A DNA stretch of 64,000 nucleotides from Kitasatospora arboriphila. Its GTDB lineage: Bacteria; Actinomycetota; Actinomycetes; Mycobacteriales; Mycobacteriaceae. Shown piece after piece: positions 8,094-16,737 of this stretch. The notes beneath the pieces are model-generated. The model was not told the origin of the DNA. It searched no databases and worked only from the letters and a program-made list of their open reading frames with translations. Within the stretch, counting starts at the first letter, position 1; every line of letters begins with the position of its first letter. The stretch is taken from positions 1-64,000 of the forward strand of contig NZ_JNYV01000012.1 of NCBI RefSeq assembly GCF_000717275.1, in the 5' to 3' direction. The position numbers and the translations under genes were made by a program.

Positions 8094-8918
8094 ATGCGCA
8101 GAGCGCTTGCATGGGTGACCCCCGCAGTGGTGGTTGTCGAACTGTCTTTGGTGGCTGGTGGAGTGTTGAGTCCGGCGCGGGCGGTCTTGCTGTTCGTGCT
8201 CGCGGAAGCGGCAATCGCGGTCGTTGGGCTGACTGTGATTGTGGCAGCCGTGCACCACTATCGGAGCGCTGCAAGCACAGGGACCGGCAGTCGGTGGGAA
8301 GCAGCTCAGTCTGCGCTGCGATCAGTGCTCCCCCGGCGTGCCGCACAGGCGATTGGGATTGAAGCCAGAGCATGGTGGGCGTTAGCTCGCTGGCTGCGGC
8401 ATCGCCGCCCGGGCCGCGGTGAGTTCTCCTACGGCCACGATCTTCGCCCGCTGCTCGCCATGGTCATCGGGCTGCTCGTCCTCGAAGGGATAGTCATCGA
8501 GCTTGTGGTGGCCGCCGTGTTCGGCCACGGCTGGTGGCTCTGGGTTCTGGCCGCAGTTCACCTGTACGCACTGTGCTGGATTCTGGGGATCCGCGCCTCG
8601 CTCAGTACTCTTCCCCACGAAGTGAATGCGCGCTTCATCGTGTTGCGGGACAGCATCTTCGCCGAGTACTGGCTGCCCCTTGATCAGGTAAGCCGAGCCA
8701 GGATCGCCACCACGCACAACACCGGCCGGTCCGGCTTGATCATAGATACGCACACCAGCGTGGGCAGACTGTGTCACGGCGAGGGCACCGTGTCCATCGA
8801 GTTCAATGACCCCGTACCGATGGCTGGCGCATACACGCGACGACTAGCTATCTCCGTCGACAAGCGTGCTGACTTCGTCGCTACAGTTCAGGCGTTTCAG
8901 ACCAACACAGGGGGCTGA
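8094..8918 (+). CDS. Membrane protein, four predicted helices, unknown function
   Basis: A 274-residue integral membrane protein. Hydrophobic segments lie near residues 5-25, 30-55, 120-145 and 148-170, and a soluble C-terminal half follows with beta-rich character (ARFIVLRDSIFAEYWLPLDQV...). No catalytic motif is recognised. It ends just before a convergent P450 gene and is preceded by about 190 bases without a gene. Its codon use resembles that of the P450 region. The function is unknown. Confidence 0.65.
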   Translation: MRRALAWVTPAVVVVELSLVAGGVLSPARAVLLFVLAEAAIAVVGLTVIVAAVHHYRSAASTGTGSRWEAAQSALRSVLPRRAAQAIGIEARAWWALARWLRHRRPGRGEFSYGHDLRPLLAMVIGLLVLEGIVIELVVAAVFGHGWWLWVLAAVHLYALCWILGIRASLSTLPHEVNARFIVLRDSIFAEYWLPLDQVSRARIATTHNTGRSGLIIDTHTSVGRLCHGEGTVSIEFNDPVPMAGAYTRRLAISVDKRADFVATVQAFQTNTGG

Positions 8919-8947
8919 ATCCATATGTCCCCGTTCACCCCCGGGTG

Positions 8948-10294
8948 TTACCGGGGTGCGAAGGTCAGGCGCAGGTTGTTGGGTCGAAGAGTGAGATTCT
9001 CCTCGACATCCAGTGTGCGGGTGTCGGCCTTGAGGTCGAACGCTTGCACGAGGTCTGAGAGCACGACTGTTGCCTCATGAAGCGCAAACTGCCGGCCGAT
9101 GCAGGCGCGAGGGCCGGTGCCGAAGGGTTTGTACGACGTGGGTACCCGGTCGTGCAGAAAGCGCTCAGGACGGAACTCGTCTGCGTCTGCTCCCCAGACG
9201 TCTCGGTCCCGGTGCACTGCGAGCAGCAGGATGAAGATCCACTCCCCTTTCGTGAAGGTGTAGTCCCCTAGCGTCGTGTCGGTTCGGGCGGCACGGAAGA
9301 AGCCCGGCGCGGTGGGCCAGAGGCGCAGCGACTCTGAGATCACAGCGCGAGTGAAACGGAGTTTCGGTACCTCGTCAAAGGCCAACTCTCTGCCGCCGGT
9401 GATTGATTGTCGCTCCTCCCGCATCCGGCGGGCAGCGTCGGGATAGGTTGCCAGGAAGTGCGTAGCGAAAGCCAACAGATTGCCGGTGGTCTCGTGACCG
9501 GCAACGAGGAAGGTCAACATCTGGTGGCGAATGTTTTCGTCGTCGAGCTTGGTCTCCTCTGAGGTGGGGTGAAGCATCAGATCGAGTAGATCGTCGGTGC
9601 GAAGTCCAGATCGCCGCCGATCTTCAAGGACTTGGTTGACTGTTCCAAGAATCAAATCGGTGTCGGCTTTGGCCTGTTGCCGGCGCTTGCGGCCGGTGAT
9701 CGAACCGATGACGGGGATCGTTGACTCCTGAGTAAACGCCAGCGTCCGGGTCAGCGCGTCAATGAACGCTTTTCGGCGGGCATCGCCGTCAGCACTGCCG
9801 AACCCGAAGCTGTGCCCAAAGCCGCATCGCCCAATCACTTCGAGGGCGACGCTGCTCGAGGTCTCCGCGAATGACGCTTGGTCTGGAACGCGCAAGAGTT
9901 CCTCACGCAAACTTTGGGACACCTCGACCATGGCGGGGTGATACGACCGCATGGAGTCTTTCGAGAACCCGCTGACAAGGGCTGCATGACCGTTGATCCA
10001 TGCACTTGAGTCATTTGGTGCGGTGAAGAGCCCATCGCCGGCAACCGAGCGCAAGGCGGCGATAGGACGCCCGATGAACCGTTCCCACTTAGCCTCGTCT
10101 AACGCTTGTTCCATGAGGTTGGCCGAACCAACGAAGGTGAGATCGATCCCACCGATGATCGATCGTCGGTAGATGGGACCCAGTTGCGAAAACTGCCATA
10201 GTGTCTTCTGGTTTGGCCGTTCACGGTCCATACCTAGGATGTCGCCAAGTAGGGGAACTCGTTTAGGCGGGTGCGGAATAACGTTCGTGGACAA
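8948..10294 (-). CDS. Cytochrome P450
   Basis: A 448-residue soluble P450 monooxygenase. The oxygen-activating I-helix motif is AGHETTGN, the ExxR motif is ESLRLWP, and the haem loop is FGTGPRACIGRQFA with the cysteine ligand. The sequence is closest in style to the CYP102/CYP110-like group, whose bacterial members hydroxylate fatty acids or lipids. There is no fused reductase domain and no ferredoxin gene nearby. It is six bases from the end of a DUF6545-type membrane gene, so it is the last gene of a three-gene unit with that gene and an ImmA-like protease. Confidence 0.92.
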   Translation of the reverse strand: MSTNVIPHPPKRVPLLGDILGMDRERPNQKTLWQFSQLGPIYRRSIIGGIDLTFVGSANLMEQALDEAKWERFIGRPIAALRSVAGDGLFTAPNDSSAWINGHAALVSGFSKDSMRSYHPAMVEVSQSLREELLRVPDQASFAETSSSVALEVIGRCGFGHSFGFGSADGDARRKAFIDALTRTLAFTQESTIPVIGSITGRKRRQQAKADTDLILGTVNQVLEDRRRSGLRTDDLLDLMLHPTSEETKLDDENIRHQMLTFLVAGHETTGNLLAFATHFLATYPDAARRMREERQSITGGRELAFDEVPKLRFTRAVISESLRLWPTAPGFFRAARTDTTLGDYTFTKGEWIFILLLAVHRDRDVWGADADEFRPERFLHDRVPTSYKPFGTGPRACIGRQFALHEATVVLSDLVQAFDLKADTRTLDVEENLTLRPNNLRLTFAPR

Positions 10295-10300
10295 TTGAAC

Positions 10301-11455
10301 TCACTTCTCCATTTTCACTGTGTGATGACTGCCCGTTGTAGCAGCAGTGTTGATGTCGCTCCATGCAGCCGCGAGAGCTAGCACCTGGTCTGAGGAGCTG
10401 AGCCAACTTGGCGGACGGGTCGAGATGGGCGGAGTGCCTTTCTCGTACTCCGCCAGCGCTGTCATGAGCATCTTCGCGCGACCCTGAGGGTCGCCAGGCC
10501 ATTCCGTGTCCGGGGGCAGGTGGTAATTGAGGACTCCGATGCAGTCTTCGATCTCAACGCGCATCCTGTGCTCGAGTCCTGACGCGGCTCCGAGGCCGTG
10601 GGTCTGTGGGAGCCGATACTGGGGCAGCGTGTTAGTGAGCGCAGACCACATCGGGCCCAGCACCTTAACGGCGACCGCGGCCGAGTCACGACCACGGTGG
10701 ATTCGTATAGACGTGAAGATTGAAGGGAATGCGAGGACTGCGAGAGCTGCCATTACCGGCAGAAAGAACAGGTCGTTGGATTCGGCGCGTGCATCCGTTA
10801 AGCCGTTGTGGACGCCGAACGACAGGAACCACCCGACGGCCATTCGCGAGAGATGGTCGAAGGTACTGGTGGCCGCGGCTAGGAAAACCACGACACCTAA
10901 GAACACTCGTGCGCTCGTTGATCGTTCACGGATCAGACCCGCCGAGATTGCAAGTATGAGTATCTCCGCGACAGGCGTTGGGACGCTGTAGATCGTCATG
11001 TAGAGGCCGGTTCGCCAGTTCTCCAACTCTTCGACGGCCACGCCCTGGTCCCGAGCTGGCAGACTGACGAGGAAGAGCGCTAGGCCACAGCTGATTGTGA
11101 TTGCAGCGAGTGCTGGCAGCAGCCCTTTCGGGGGCCGGCGTACCTCACGCCAGTACAGACCGAGCATGAGTATCGCTGCCGCCGCTGCGATCGCGGCAGT
11201 GTGTGTCATCACCCGGATATCGCTGAGCTCCAAGCCAAGCTTGAATAACGGACTATGGACCCATGGTTCGCGCAGTAGAGCCACCACAATCAACCAGAAT
11301 GCAAACCACGCGATCGCCTTGTCGACGGATCGTTTGTCAACCAGGACGATGGAGCGCAAGCCGAGAATCCCTATGACCCAGACAAATAGCGGTGCGGTCA
11401 CATACCAAGGCAGCGATGTGGTGGCTTGCTGCTCGAGGAAATCGCTGGCGGGCAT
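10301..11455 (-). CDS. MAB_1171c-type membrane protein (DUF6545-like)
   Basis: A 384-residue protein with about seven hydrophobic segments in residues 15-250 and a soluble helical C-terminal domain. This is the layout of actinobacterial proteins annotated as MAB_1171c-family transporters (DUF6545). These are typically encoded beside ImmA/IrrE-type proteins, as here, where the upstream gene ends one base before this start region. Transport has not been shown for the family to my knowledge. A signalling role with the protease is an inference. Confidence 0.65.
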   Translation of the reverse strand: MPASDFLEQQATTSLPWYVTAPLFVWVIGILGLRSIVLVDKRSVDKAIAWFAFWLIVVALLREPWVHSPLFKLGLELSDIRVMTHTAAIAAAAAILMLGLYWREVRRPPKGLLPALAAITISCGLALFLVSLPARDQGVAVEELENWRTGLYMTIYSVPTPVAEILILAISAGLIRERSTSARVFLGVVVFLAAATSTFDHLSRMAVGWFLSFGVHNGLTDARAESNDLFFLPVMAALAVLAFPSIFTSIRIHRGRDSAAVAVKVLGPMWSALTNTLPQYRLPQTHGLGAASGLEHRMRVEIEDCIGVLNYHLPPDTEWPGDPQGRAKMLMTALAEYEKGTPPISTRPPSWLSSSDQVLALAAAWSDINTAATTGSHHTVKMEK

Positions 11456-12061
11456 CTAGTTTCGGAAGATAGAGGCAGCACGGTGAAACCTACCGCCGCT
11501 CTCGTCGAGCGCCTCGCCACAGCTCTGCATCGCGAGCATGGTTCCCAGAAGTTCTGCGTCTCGCTCACTAGCGTTGGTGAATCCGTCACGTCTGCGCAGA
11601 ATCGACTGGATGCTTGCCGGGTCTAGCCCGTACGTCAGAGCCGAAGGTTCGAGGCGGTAGCCTTCTTCGCCTACGTGATCACACAGCACATGCCCGCACT
11701 CGTGAAAGATCTGTTGACGCTGGTGGAACAGACTGCGCTGCGCGTCGTAGAAGATGAACATCTCACGGTTTTTGTTGCGGATCGCCAACGTGCCGCACCC
11801 CGAGGCTGCGTGGTCAATAAGGTTCCCCCAAGGCTGGAGCCGAATCTCCACGTTTTTGTAGTCTTCCAGCCACCGCAAGAATTCTTGAGTAGTCCACGGC
11901 GGGTTGAGTGGGACGTCTTTCAAAATGGCAGCAAGCTTCGGCTCCAAACGGCCGCCCCCGGCCAAGCTGGACACCTGACGCCCTATCGCTCGCAGTACCA
12001 CGAGCACCCCCTGCTCTTCGCTTGTCGCCCGTAACGCTAGCCGATGAAATTTTCGGCTCAC
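11456..12061 (-). CDS. ImmA/IrrE-type metallopeptidase
   Basis: A protein of about 200 residues with the zinc motif HECGH inside QIFHECGHVLCDH, typical of ImmA/IrrE proteases that cleave repressors. The reading frame stays open back to 12199, but an operator-like region lies at 12092-12124, so GTG at 12061 (or GTG at 12007) is the more likely start; neither has a strong ribosome site. It heads a unit with the DUF6545-like protein and the P450. The divergent 96-residue protein is the natural candidate for its target or partner regulator. That pairing is inferred. Confidence 0.7.
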   Translation of the reverse strand: MSRKFHRLALRATSEEQGVLVVLRAIGRQVSSLAGGGRLEPKLAAILKDVPLNPPWTTQEFLRWLEDYKNVEIRLQPWGNLIDHAASGCGTLAIRNKNREMFIFYDAQRSLFHQRQQIFHECGHVLCDHVGEEGYRLEPSALTYGLDPASIQSILRRRDGFTNASERDAELLGTMLAMQSCGEALDESGGRFHRAASIFRN

Positions 12062-12091
12062 CCGCCCACTTCGGACAGCCGTGCCAGCGTT

Positions 12092-12124
12092 GTAAACAAT
12101 TTGGATAGTCGCTGGATAGTTTAC
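12092..12124. promoter_or_regulatory. Operator between the ImmA-like and small regulator genes
   Basis: GTAAAC (12092-12097) and GTTTAC (12119-12124) form an inverted pair that encloses two direct copies of TGGATAGT 11 bases apart (12102 and 12113), about one helical turn. It sits in the divergent promoter region, which suggests repressor binding on one DNA face. Confidence 0.6.
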
Positions 12125-12197
12125 GTACACCTGCACTGATACGCTGCTTAGCGTGTCGCTCCCCACGATTCGCATTGCGTACCCACAAAATGGACCC

Positions 12198-12488
12198 ATG
12201 GCCGGACGCCCACGTAAAGACCCCTCAGGTCAAGACCTCGTTCCTTTCCGGATGAGATCTCCCGTTCTCATCAAGGAGGTCGCGAAGCGAAAGGCCAAGG
12301 CGAAGGGAACGAACCTCACGGAGTACGTGCTGGGTCTCATCCTTGCCGACAATCCCGAACTCGCTGAGCTGATGGCCCTGCAAAAGTGCGACTCTGAGAA
12401 GGCCATCGCCTTGCTCGAACAGCTGCAGCTCGATCCGGTGCAGCTCGACATGCTCCAGGAGGTGCTACCGCTCCGAAAAACGGCGTGA
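12198..12488 (+). CDS. Small putative DNA-binding protein, possibly ribbon-helix-helix
   Basis: A 96-residue protein. GRPRKDP at the N-terminus is basic and unstructured. VPFRMRSPVLIKEVAKRKAKAKGTNLTEYV is compatible with a ribbon-helix-helix or an Arc-like DNA-binding element at about 15-45. The second half is helical. No ribosome site precedes the ATG, and the mRNA may be leaderless. It is divergent from the ImmA-like gene and shares the operator region. A terminator follows at 12523-12556. Confidence 0.6.
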   Translation: MAGRPRKDPSGQDLVPFRMRSPVLIKEVAKRKAKAKGTNLTEYVLGLILADNPELAELMALQKCDSEKAIALLEQLQLDPVQLDMLQEVLPLRKTA

Positions 12489-12522
12489 GCCAGCAATTTC
12501 ATAAGCGGAGAGCCCTAGAAAC

Positions 12523-12556
12523 GAAGAATCCCCCGGCTGGCACCGAGGGATCTTCT
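12523..12556 (+). terminator. Rho-independent-like terminator
   Basis: GAAGAATCCC-CCGG pairs with CCG-AGGGATCTTC and is followed by TTAAAGTTTT. It closes the preceding small gene. Confidence 0.65.
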
Positions 12557-12626
12557 TAAAGTTTTAGGACCGAGTTACCAGCTCGATCCGAGGCGCTCAC
12601 CGCACCAACTCCCCGAAGGGACTGTC

Positions 12627-14585
12627 TTGGCTGACAGGTCTCAGGGTACAGCGCACCCTTTGGTGTCTGCAATCCCTGCACATCACGTGTCGGACACGGG
12701 TTTGTCCGAACAATCGCCGCCTACACGGTGGGCTGAGTTGTACCGGTTGATTGTTGACCCGACCGCGCACGGCCGCGCCCTGGAACCGACTGACGCAGCT
12801 AACGAAGCGGCCTCGGTTCGTATCGGCAATCCGGTGGCATTGATCGCTGAGGCCGAGCACGCGGGAGCGGGTAAAGCGATCTGGGCTGTTGTTGCCCCGC
12901 TGCGTCCCGACTTTCTGACCATCGACATAGATCAGTGCGCTGACCAGGTTCTTCCGCTGATTTTGGAAGCTGGTGAAGAAGTCGGCGCGGCGATAGTGCA
13001 CCTCGCAGCGTCTGGCACGCCAAACTCTCGGCACCTTTCGTTTGTGTGCCCCAGCTCGGCCGCCCGCGTGTTCTTGCGGGCGTGCGTGGAGAACATTCGG
13101 CGCTGGGCCAGGCTAGAGACCCATCAGGCAGTGGACGTACTGAGTGATCGTCGGGTGCTGCGTTTACCTGGCTCCATCAGTTTGAAGGGTGGTCACTTCT
13201 GCCGGCCGGTCGACGAGGCGGGTCGGCAGATCACAGCCGTGGAGGCAGTGCGTCGAGCGGCACTCGCCCTGTCGACCACACCATCGGCCGTGTCACCGCA
13301 ACCAGTAGCTCAACCCGTTGCAGCTCCGGCTTCTGGCCGCGTTGTCGTAGACCCCACGCTGACCGAATCGTTTGAGCCAGCCGAGGAAGCGCCGCGCGCA
13401 TGGCGTCGGCGCAAACGGCTGTCAGACCAAGAGTGGCGATTAATGATGTCTACGCCAGTCGCGCCACACCGTTCTGACCAGGCTCTAAAGGCTGGGTGGG
13501 TGCTGTGGCGCAACGGCGTCCGTTCCTGGGCACAGGCCAAATGGTGGTACACGAACTGCCCTGTCTTCACGAAGTTCGCCGCACGCGATATTCGCCGCCC
13601 GTCCGACCAACCAGGCCCTAGTGAGTGCCAGAAACACTGGCAGTCTCTCGTGGCCAGAGCGCGATCCCACCGCCCCGTGTTGACCGTTGCTGAGCAGGAC
13701 GTCGTTACCCAGGTGCGCGAAGAGATCGCAACGTGGTCTGACTCCCCGGACCTCGCCGTAGGCGTACTCGCTGTACTCAAACACCGGTTCACAGACGGCC
13801 ACGGCCTCGAGAATCGCCCGATAAGCGTCCGGTGCCTGGCGATGTGGCTCAACGTCCATATCGACCGTGCTGCCGCAATCAGATCCAACCTGATCGCGCG
13901 AGGGGTGCTACGAGAAGTCAGGGCGCATTCGCAGGGACCAGCGCGTGAGGCCACCCTGTTTTCACTAGCAGTTCCCCCCACTTCTAACCGGTCAAATCCC
14001 GTACATGACGTCACAGCCCCCCGTCCTCACCTCCCCCTCACGACCGGACAACCGCTCTCCCCCACCTGGGGAGTTCTCAGCCACAGCGCCTGGCTACTCC
14101 ACAGCAGCCTGACCGACACACCCCAGGACACCCCGGCTCTGGCTCAGACAGCCGGCCTCCCCGCCGGCAGCTCTCGCTACGGCTGCGGTCGGCTACTACG
14201 CGCCCTGGAGCAACACGGGCTCGCGCAACGGATAGGGGCTGGACGCGGCACGAGGTGGGTGCGCGGGCCCGCCACGGTCGACGAGGCGGCCGAGCTGTGC
14301 GGCGCAACTGCGCGGTTACGTGCTCTGCGGATACGCATTAACGCGGAGCGGTCCGCTTGGCATGCGGAAAGCCGCTCTGAGCAGCTGAAAGCAGTACTGC
14401 GACTGCGCCGATTGCGCGATCGGACGAGAAGAATCAGCGGCTCTGGTCCGTCTCAGCTTGACCTAGCAGCACTGGATAGCAGCTGGGATGACACCAGAGG
14501 TTGGGAAACTAAAACGGCCGTTCGTCGGCGGCCGGTGCGATCGCGTGAAGAGATCCGTCGTCGGCCGCCGCCACGAGCTCGCTGA
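12627..14585 (+). CDS. Plasmid replication protein with AEP primase-like N-terminus
   Basis: A 652-residue protein. FLTIDIDQ near residue 90, a later histidine-containing ASGTPNSRHLSF, and VLRLPGSISLKGG recall the D-x-D, small-residue-H and R-x-PGS-K pattern of archaeo-eukaryotic primases used by plasmids. The middle part has winged-helix-like segments, and the C-terminus is arginine-rich and carries SQLDLAAL, close to a sliding-clamp motif. A TTG start at 12627 is proposed because GAAGGGA precedes it. It lies 2.6 kb from parAB, so it is the best candidate replication initiator or primase. No origin iterons were recognised beside it. Confidence 0.55.
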   Translation: MADRSQGTAHPLVSAIPAHHVSDTGLSEQSPPTRWAELYRLIVDPTAHGRALEPTDAANEAASVRIGNPVALIAEAEHAGAGKAIWAVVAPLRPDFLTIDIDQCADQVLPLILEAGEEVGAAIVHLAASGTPNSRHLSFVCPSSAARVFLRACVENIRRWARLETHQAVDVLSDRRVLRLPGSISLKGGHFCRPVDEAGRQITAVEAVRRAALALSTTPSAVSPQPVAQPVAAPASGRVVVDPTLTESFEPAEEAPRAWRRRKRLSDQEWRLMMSTPVAPHRSDQALKAGWVLWRNGVRSWAQAKWWYTNCPVFTKFAARDIRRPSDQPGPSECQKHWQSLVARARSHRPVLTVAEQDVVTQVREEIATWSDSPDLAVGVLAVLKHRFTDGHGLENRPISVRCLAMWLNVHIDRAAAIRSNLIARGVLREVRAHSQGPAREATLFSLAVPPTSNRSNPVHDVTAPRPHLPLTTGQPLSPTWGVLSHSAWLLHSSLTDTPQDTPALAQTAGLPAGSSRYGCGRLLRALEQHGLAQRIGAGRGTRWVRGPATVDEAAELCGATARLRALRIRINAERSAWHAESRSEQLKAVLRLRRLRDRTRRISGSGPSQLDLAALDSSWDDTRGWETKTAVRRRPVRSREEIRRRPPPRAR

Positions 14586-14592
14586 CGGGTGG

Positions 14593-15003
14593 CTAGGCCC
14601 TAATGAAGACCCGGAACGGGCGGAGGACTGTTGTGCCACTCGCAACGAGTTCGACTTTGACATCGATACGAACTTCGCCGTCATTCACCGCGCCAACGAC
14701 CCCCTTAACGGTCAGCTCGACGGCAGTAGCCGGCGGTACGAAAACCGGCTTAATGAATCGTGTTTCGTACCGCAGGAATCGCTCGGAGGCATCTCCGAGC
14801 CAGGTCATAACGTGGCCCAGTGCGATGCCTACGGTCAACATGCCGTGAGCGACGGGGGCTTCTAGGCCCAGGAGCCTGGCTGCTTCGGGATCGACGTGAA
14901 TGGCGTTGTCGTCTTTCGCAGCGCTGGCGTACGCGCGGACACGTTGCTGATCAATGGTCTCGGTGGCTTCGAAGAGCTGAGTACCGACCTCTAGCGTGTT
15001 CAT
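14593..15003 (-). CDS. MaoC-like (R)-hydratase, HadB type
   Basis: A 136-residue single hotdog domain. DDNAIHVDPEAARLLGLEAP and VAHGML carry the D-x4-H hydratase motif with an aspartate and a histidine expected at the active site. It resembles the catalytic HadB subunit of mycobacterial 3-hydroxyacyl-ACP dehydratase. It overlaps the preceding HadA-like gene by four bases (ATGA), which fits a HadA-HadB heterodimer. The action may be in fatty-acid or mycolate-type elongation, or on another acyl-CoA. Confidence 0.8.
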   Translation of the reverse strand: MNTLEVGTQLFEATETIDQQRVRAYASAAKDDNAIHVDPEAARLLGLEAPVAHGMLTVGIALGHVMTWLGDASERFLRYETRFIKPVFVPPATAVELTVKGVVGAVNDGEVRIDVKVELVASGTTVLRPFRVFIRA

Positions 15004-15395
15004 TCGGCAGGCTCCAGTGTTTCGTACGCCAAGGTCGACTTGACTCGGGCGATCTCAGCTCCGTCCGGTGCGGTCAGGATTCCGAGGGTGTCGAACTGAG
15101 TGACCGATGAACGTTGGCGGACACCAGTTACGTCGAGTCGTGTTCGGACCACGTCCCCGACTCTCAGGAGCCGACTGTAAGTGACGGACTCGGAGGTGTG
15201 CACGGCTGCGGGCACTGAGTCGAAGACGCCGCTCTCGATCAGCATTCGTACTGCTGGTTCCAGCACAGCGTTCACGAAAGTTGGCGGGGCATAGTCCCCA
15301 ACAGGATGCCCGACGACCTCGCTGAAGGCCCTGACTTCGGCGTCGGTCACTTCATACGGTTCAGCCGGGCTGAAGCTCATTCCCTCTTCAATCAC
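15000..15395 (-). CDS. HadA-like dehydratase subunit
   Basis: A 131-residue hotdog protein. It begins GMSFSPAEPYEVTDAEVRAF, the usual opening of HadA/FAS1-DH-like subunits that bind substrate but lack the catalytic D-x4-H. PPTFVNAVLEP is the expected second strand region. It is coupled by a four-base overlap to the HadB-like gene. In mycobacteria HadAB complete the FAS-II cycle; here the pair is separate from any FAS-II cluster, so it may act on a different acyl chain. Confidence 0.75.
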   Translation of the reverse strand: MIEEGMSFSPAEPYEVTDAEVRAFSEVVGHPVGDYAPPTFVNAVLEPAVRMLIESGVFDSVPAAVHTSESVTYSRLLRVGDVVRTRLDVTGVRQRSSVTQFDTLGILTAPDGAEIARVKSTLAYETLEPAE

Positions 15396-15442
15396 GCCAG
15401 TACAGTACCGATCCCATGAACGAGCGGCACTACGGCAGCTAG

Positions 15443-16624
15443 CTAGGAGCGCCTACGGGCACCGCGGAAGGTGAGAACAGCCCCGACTCCCGCTAGAGCC
15501 GCGCCAGCAATCCCTGCCGTCCACGGAACTATGACATTTCCAATTCGCAGTTGATCGATGTATTCGCCAGCCCTGCTCGTCTGTTGCTCAACGGTGCTGT
15601 CAGTCCACGCCATAGTCGTGTTCAACGCGTCCACACGAAAGTCCCGAATCGGTTGAGCGAGCGATGGATCCTCCCACCCAGGCGACTTGAAGTACTGGTG
15701 CTGGACTTCACTCCCGTAGAGCACCGTCCCGGTCTGAGGCTCGATCCACACGCGCCGTATGGCTTTGCCATAGCGGTGCATGAGCACCTTCTCTTCGGGA
15801 TCGACTCCTGGTGCCGCTATCCCCCACCATCTCGCCGGCATCTCGATTGATGATCCGAGCGCTGGGAAGCCGCTGGGCGTATCTAGCTGCGTCTGATCTA
15901 CTTCCGGTACCTCGGACACGAACTCGAGTGCGTCGAGGCCGTTAATAGTGGTCTCCCCCACGAATCGAGCAGGCTGATCCGACCTTGAGTTGACGTCGTA
16001 GTAGGGGTACGTGCCGCCTGGCTTGATATCGAAACCGAAGTGGTACTGGAAGCCATCTCGAGGCGCTTCAACGAATGTGTCGGCAGAGTCCATTGCCCGC
16101 ACTCCAGTTGGCAGGGAGACCGTATGCAGCTGGTAGAGCTTGTCATTCGGCGTGCTCGTTCGGCGGTCGAGCGAGACTATGTCAACCGATGACGCGAGTA
16201 GGCCATCACCACACGGCCGTTTGGAATCCTGTTCGCGGACATCAAGGGCGACGACCTCATCGCCCTCCTGTATCCGGTCGATGATCACCGTCTGAGCAGA
16301 TTGCAGCGTGACCTGGTCTTGGTCTGAGGGGTCAATAGCAACAGTCCTGCGCTGCTGGGTCAGGTGCGCGTCGAAGACCCGCAGTTTGGGCTCATTGACA
16401 GAGCAGCGGTCAAACACCCTGGCGGGCAGTGCATCATCGGGGGTAAGACCAGCCGGTTCAGAGACGGCCACTGTCGTGATGTCCAGATCTAGCGGGACAA
16501 CTTTCAGCCTTGGCACCAAAGCTAATGGGACGACGACAGCGACCGTCAACAGGAACATGCCAACGAAGAGCATCCCTGGTCCGATGATGTCCGATGTGCT
16601 CTGGTTCCCCCGAATTTTGATCAC
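15443..16624 (-). CDS. DUF3068-type envelope membrane protein
   Basis: A protein of about 394 residues with one N-terminal membrane helix (IIGPGMLFVGMFLLTVAVVV), a long extracytoplasmic domain and a C-terminal helix (VIVPWTAGIAGAALAGVGAVL) before a basic tail. This is the topology of DUF3068 (PorA-family-like) proteins, found mainly in mycolata. GTG at 16624 is chosen because family members start just before the helix; the frame is open to 16693. The function is unknown. It ends about 45 bases before the HadA-like gene start and may belong to the same envelope-lipid theme. Confidence 0.7.
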   Translation of the reverse strand: MIKIRGNQSTSDIIGPGMLFVGMFLLTVAVVVPLALVPRLKVVPLDLDITTVAVSEPAGLTPDDALPARVFDRCSVNEPKLRVFDAHLTQQRRTVAIDPSDQDQVTLQSAQTVIIDRIQEGDEVVALDVREQDSKRPCGDGLLASSVDIVSLDRRTSTPNDKLYQLHTVSLPTGVRAMDSADTFVEAPRDGFQYHFGFDIKPGGTYPYYDVNSRSDQPARFVGETTINGLDALEFVSEVPEVDQTQLDTPSGFPALGSSIEMPARWWGIAAPGVDPEEKVLMHRYGKAIRRVWIEPQTGTVLYGSEVQHQYFKSPGWEDPSLAQPIRDFRVDALNTTMAWTDSTVEQQTSRAGEYIDQLRIGNVIVPWTAGIAGAALAGVGAVLTFRGARRRS

Positions 16625-16707
16625 AAAGTAACCGCAACCTGGCCCCTTACTGCCCGCACCACCAGCTGCCCGGCGTCGCGCCGGGCTCGGCAAGCCTGTG
16701 CGCGCCC

Positions 16708-16733
16708 TGCGTCTTTACCGCGGTAAAGACGCA
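16708..16733. promoter_or_regulatory. parS-like palindrome 1
   Basis: A perfect 26-bp palindrome with core TTTACCGCGGTAAA. It is the leftmost of six such sites around parAB and overlaps nothing coding. It lies directly beyond the stop of the small excisionase-like gene. Confidence 0.8.
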
Positions 16734-16737
16734 GCGG

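Noticed and set aside
13310-14014. Long minus-strand frame inside the replication gene
   Set aside because: It is antisense to a well-supported gene, has no ribosome site and looks like a GC shadow.
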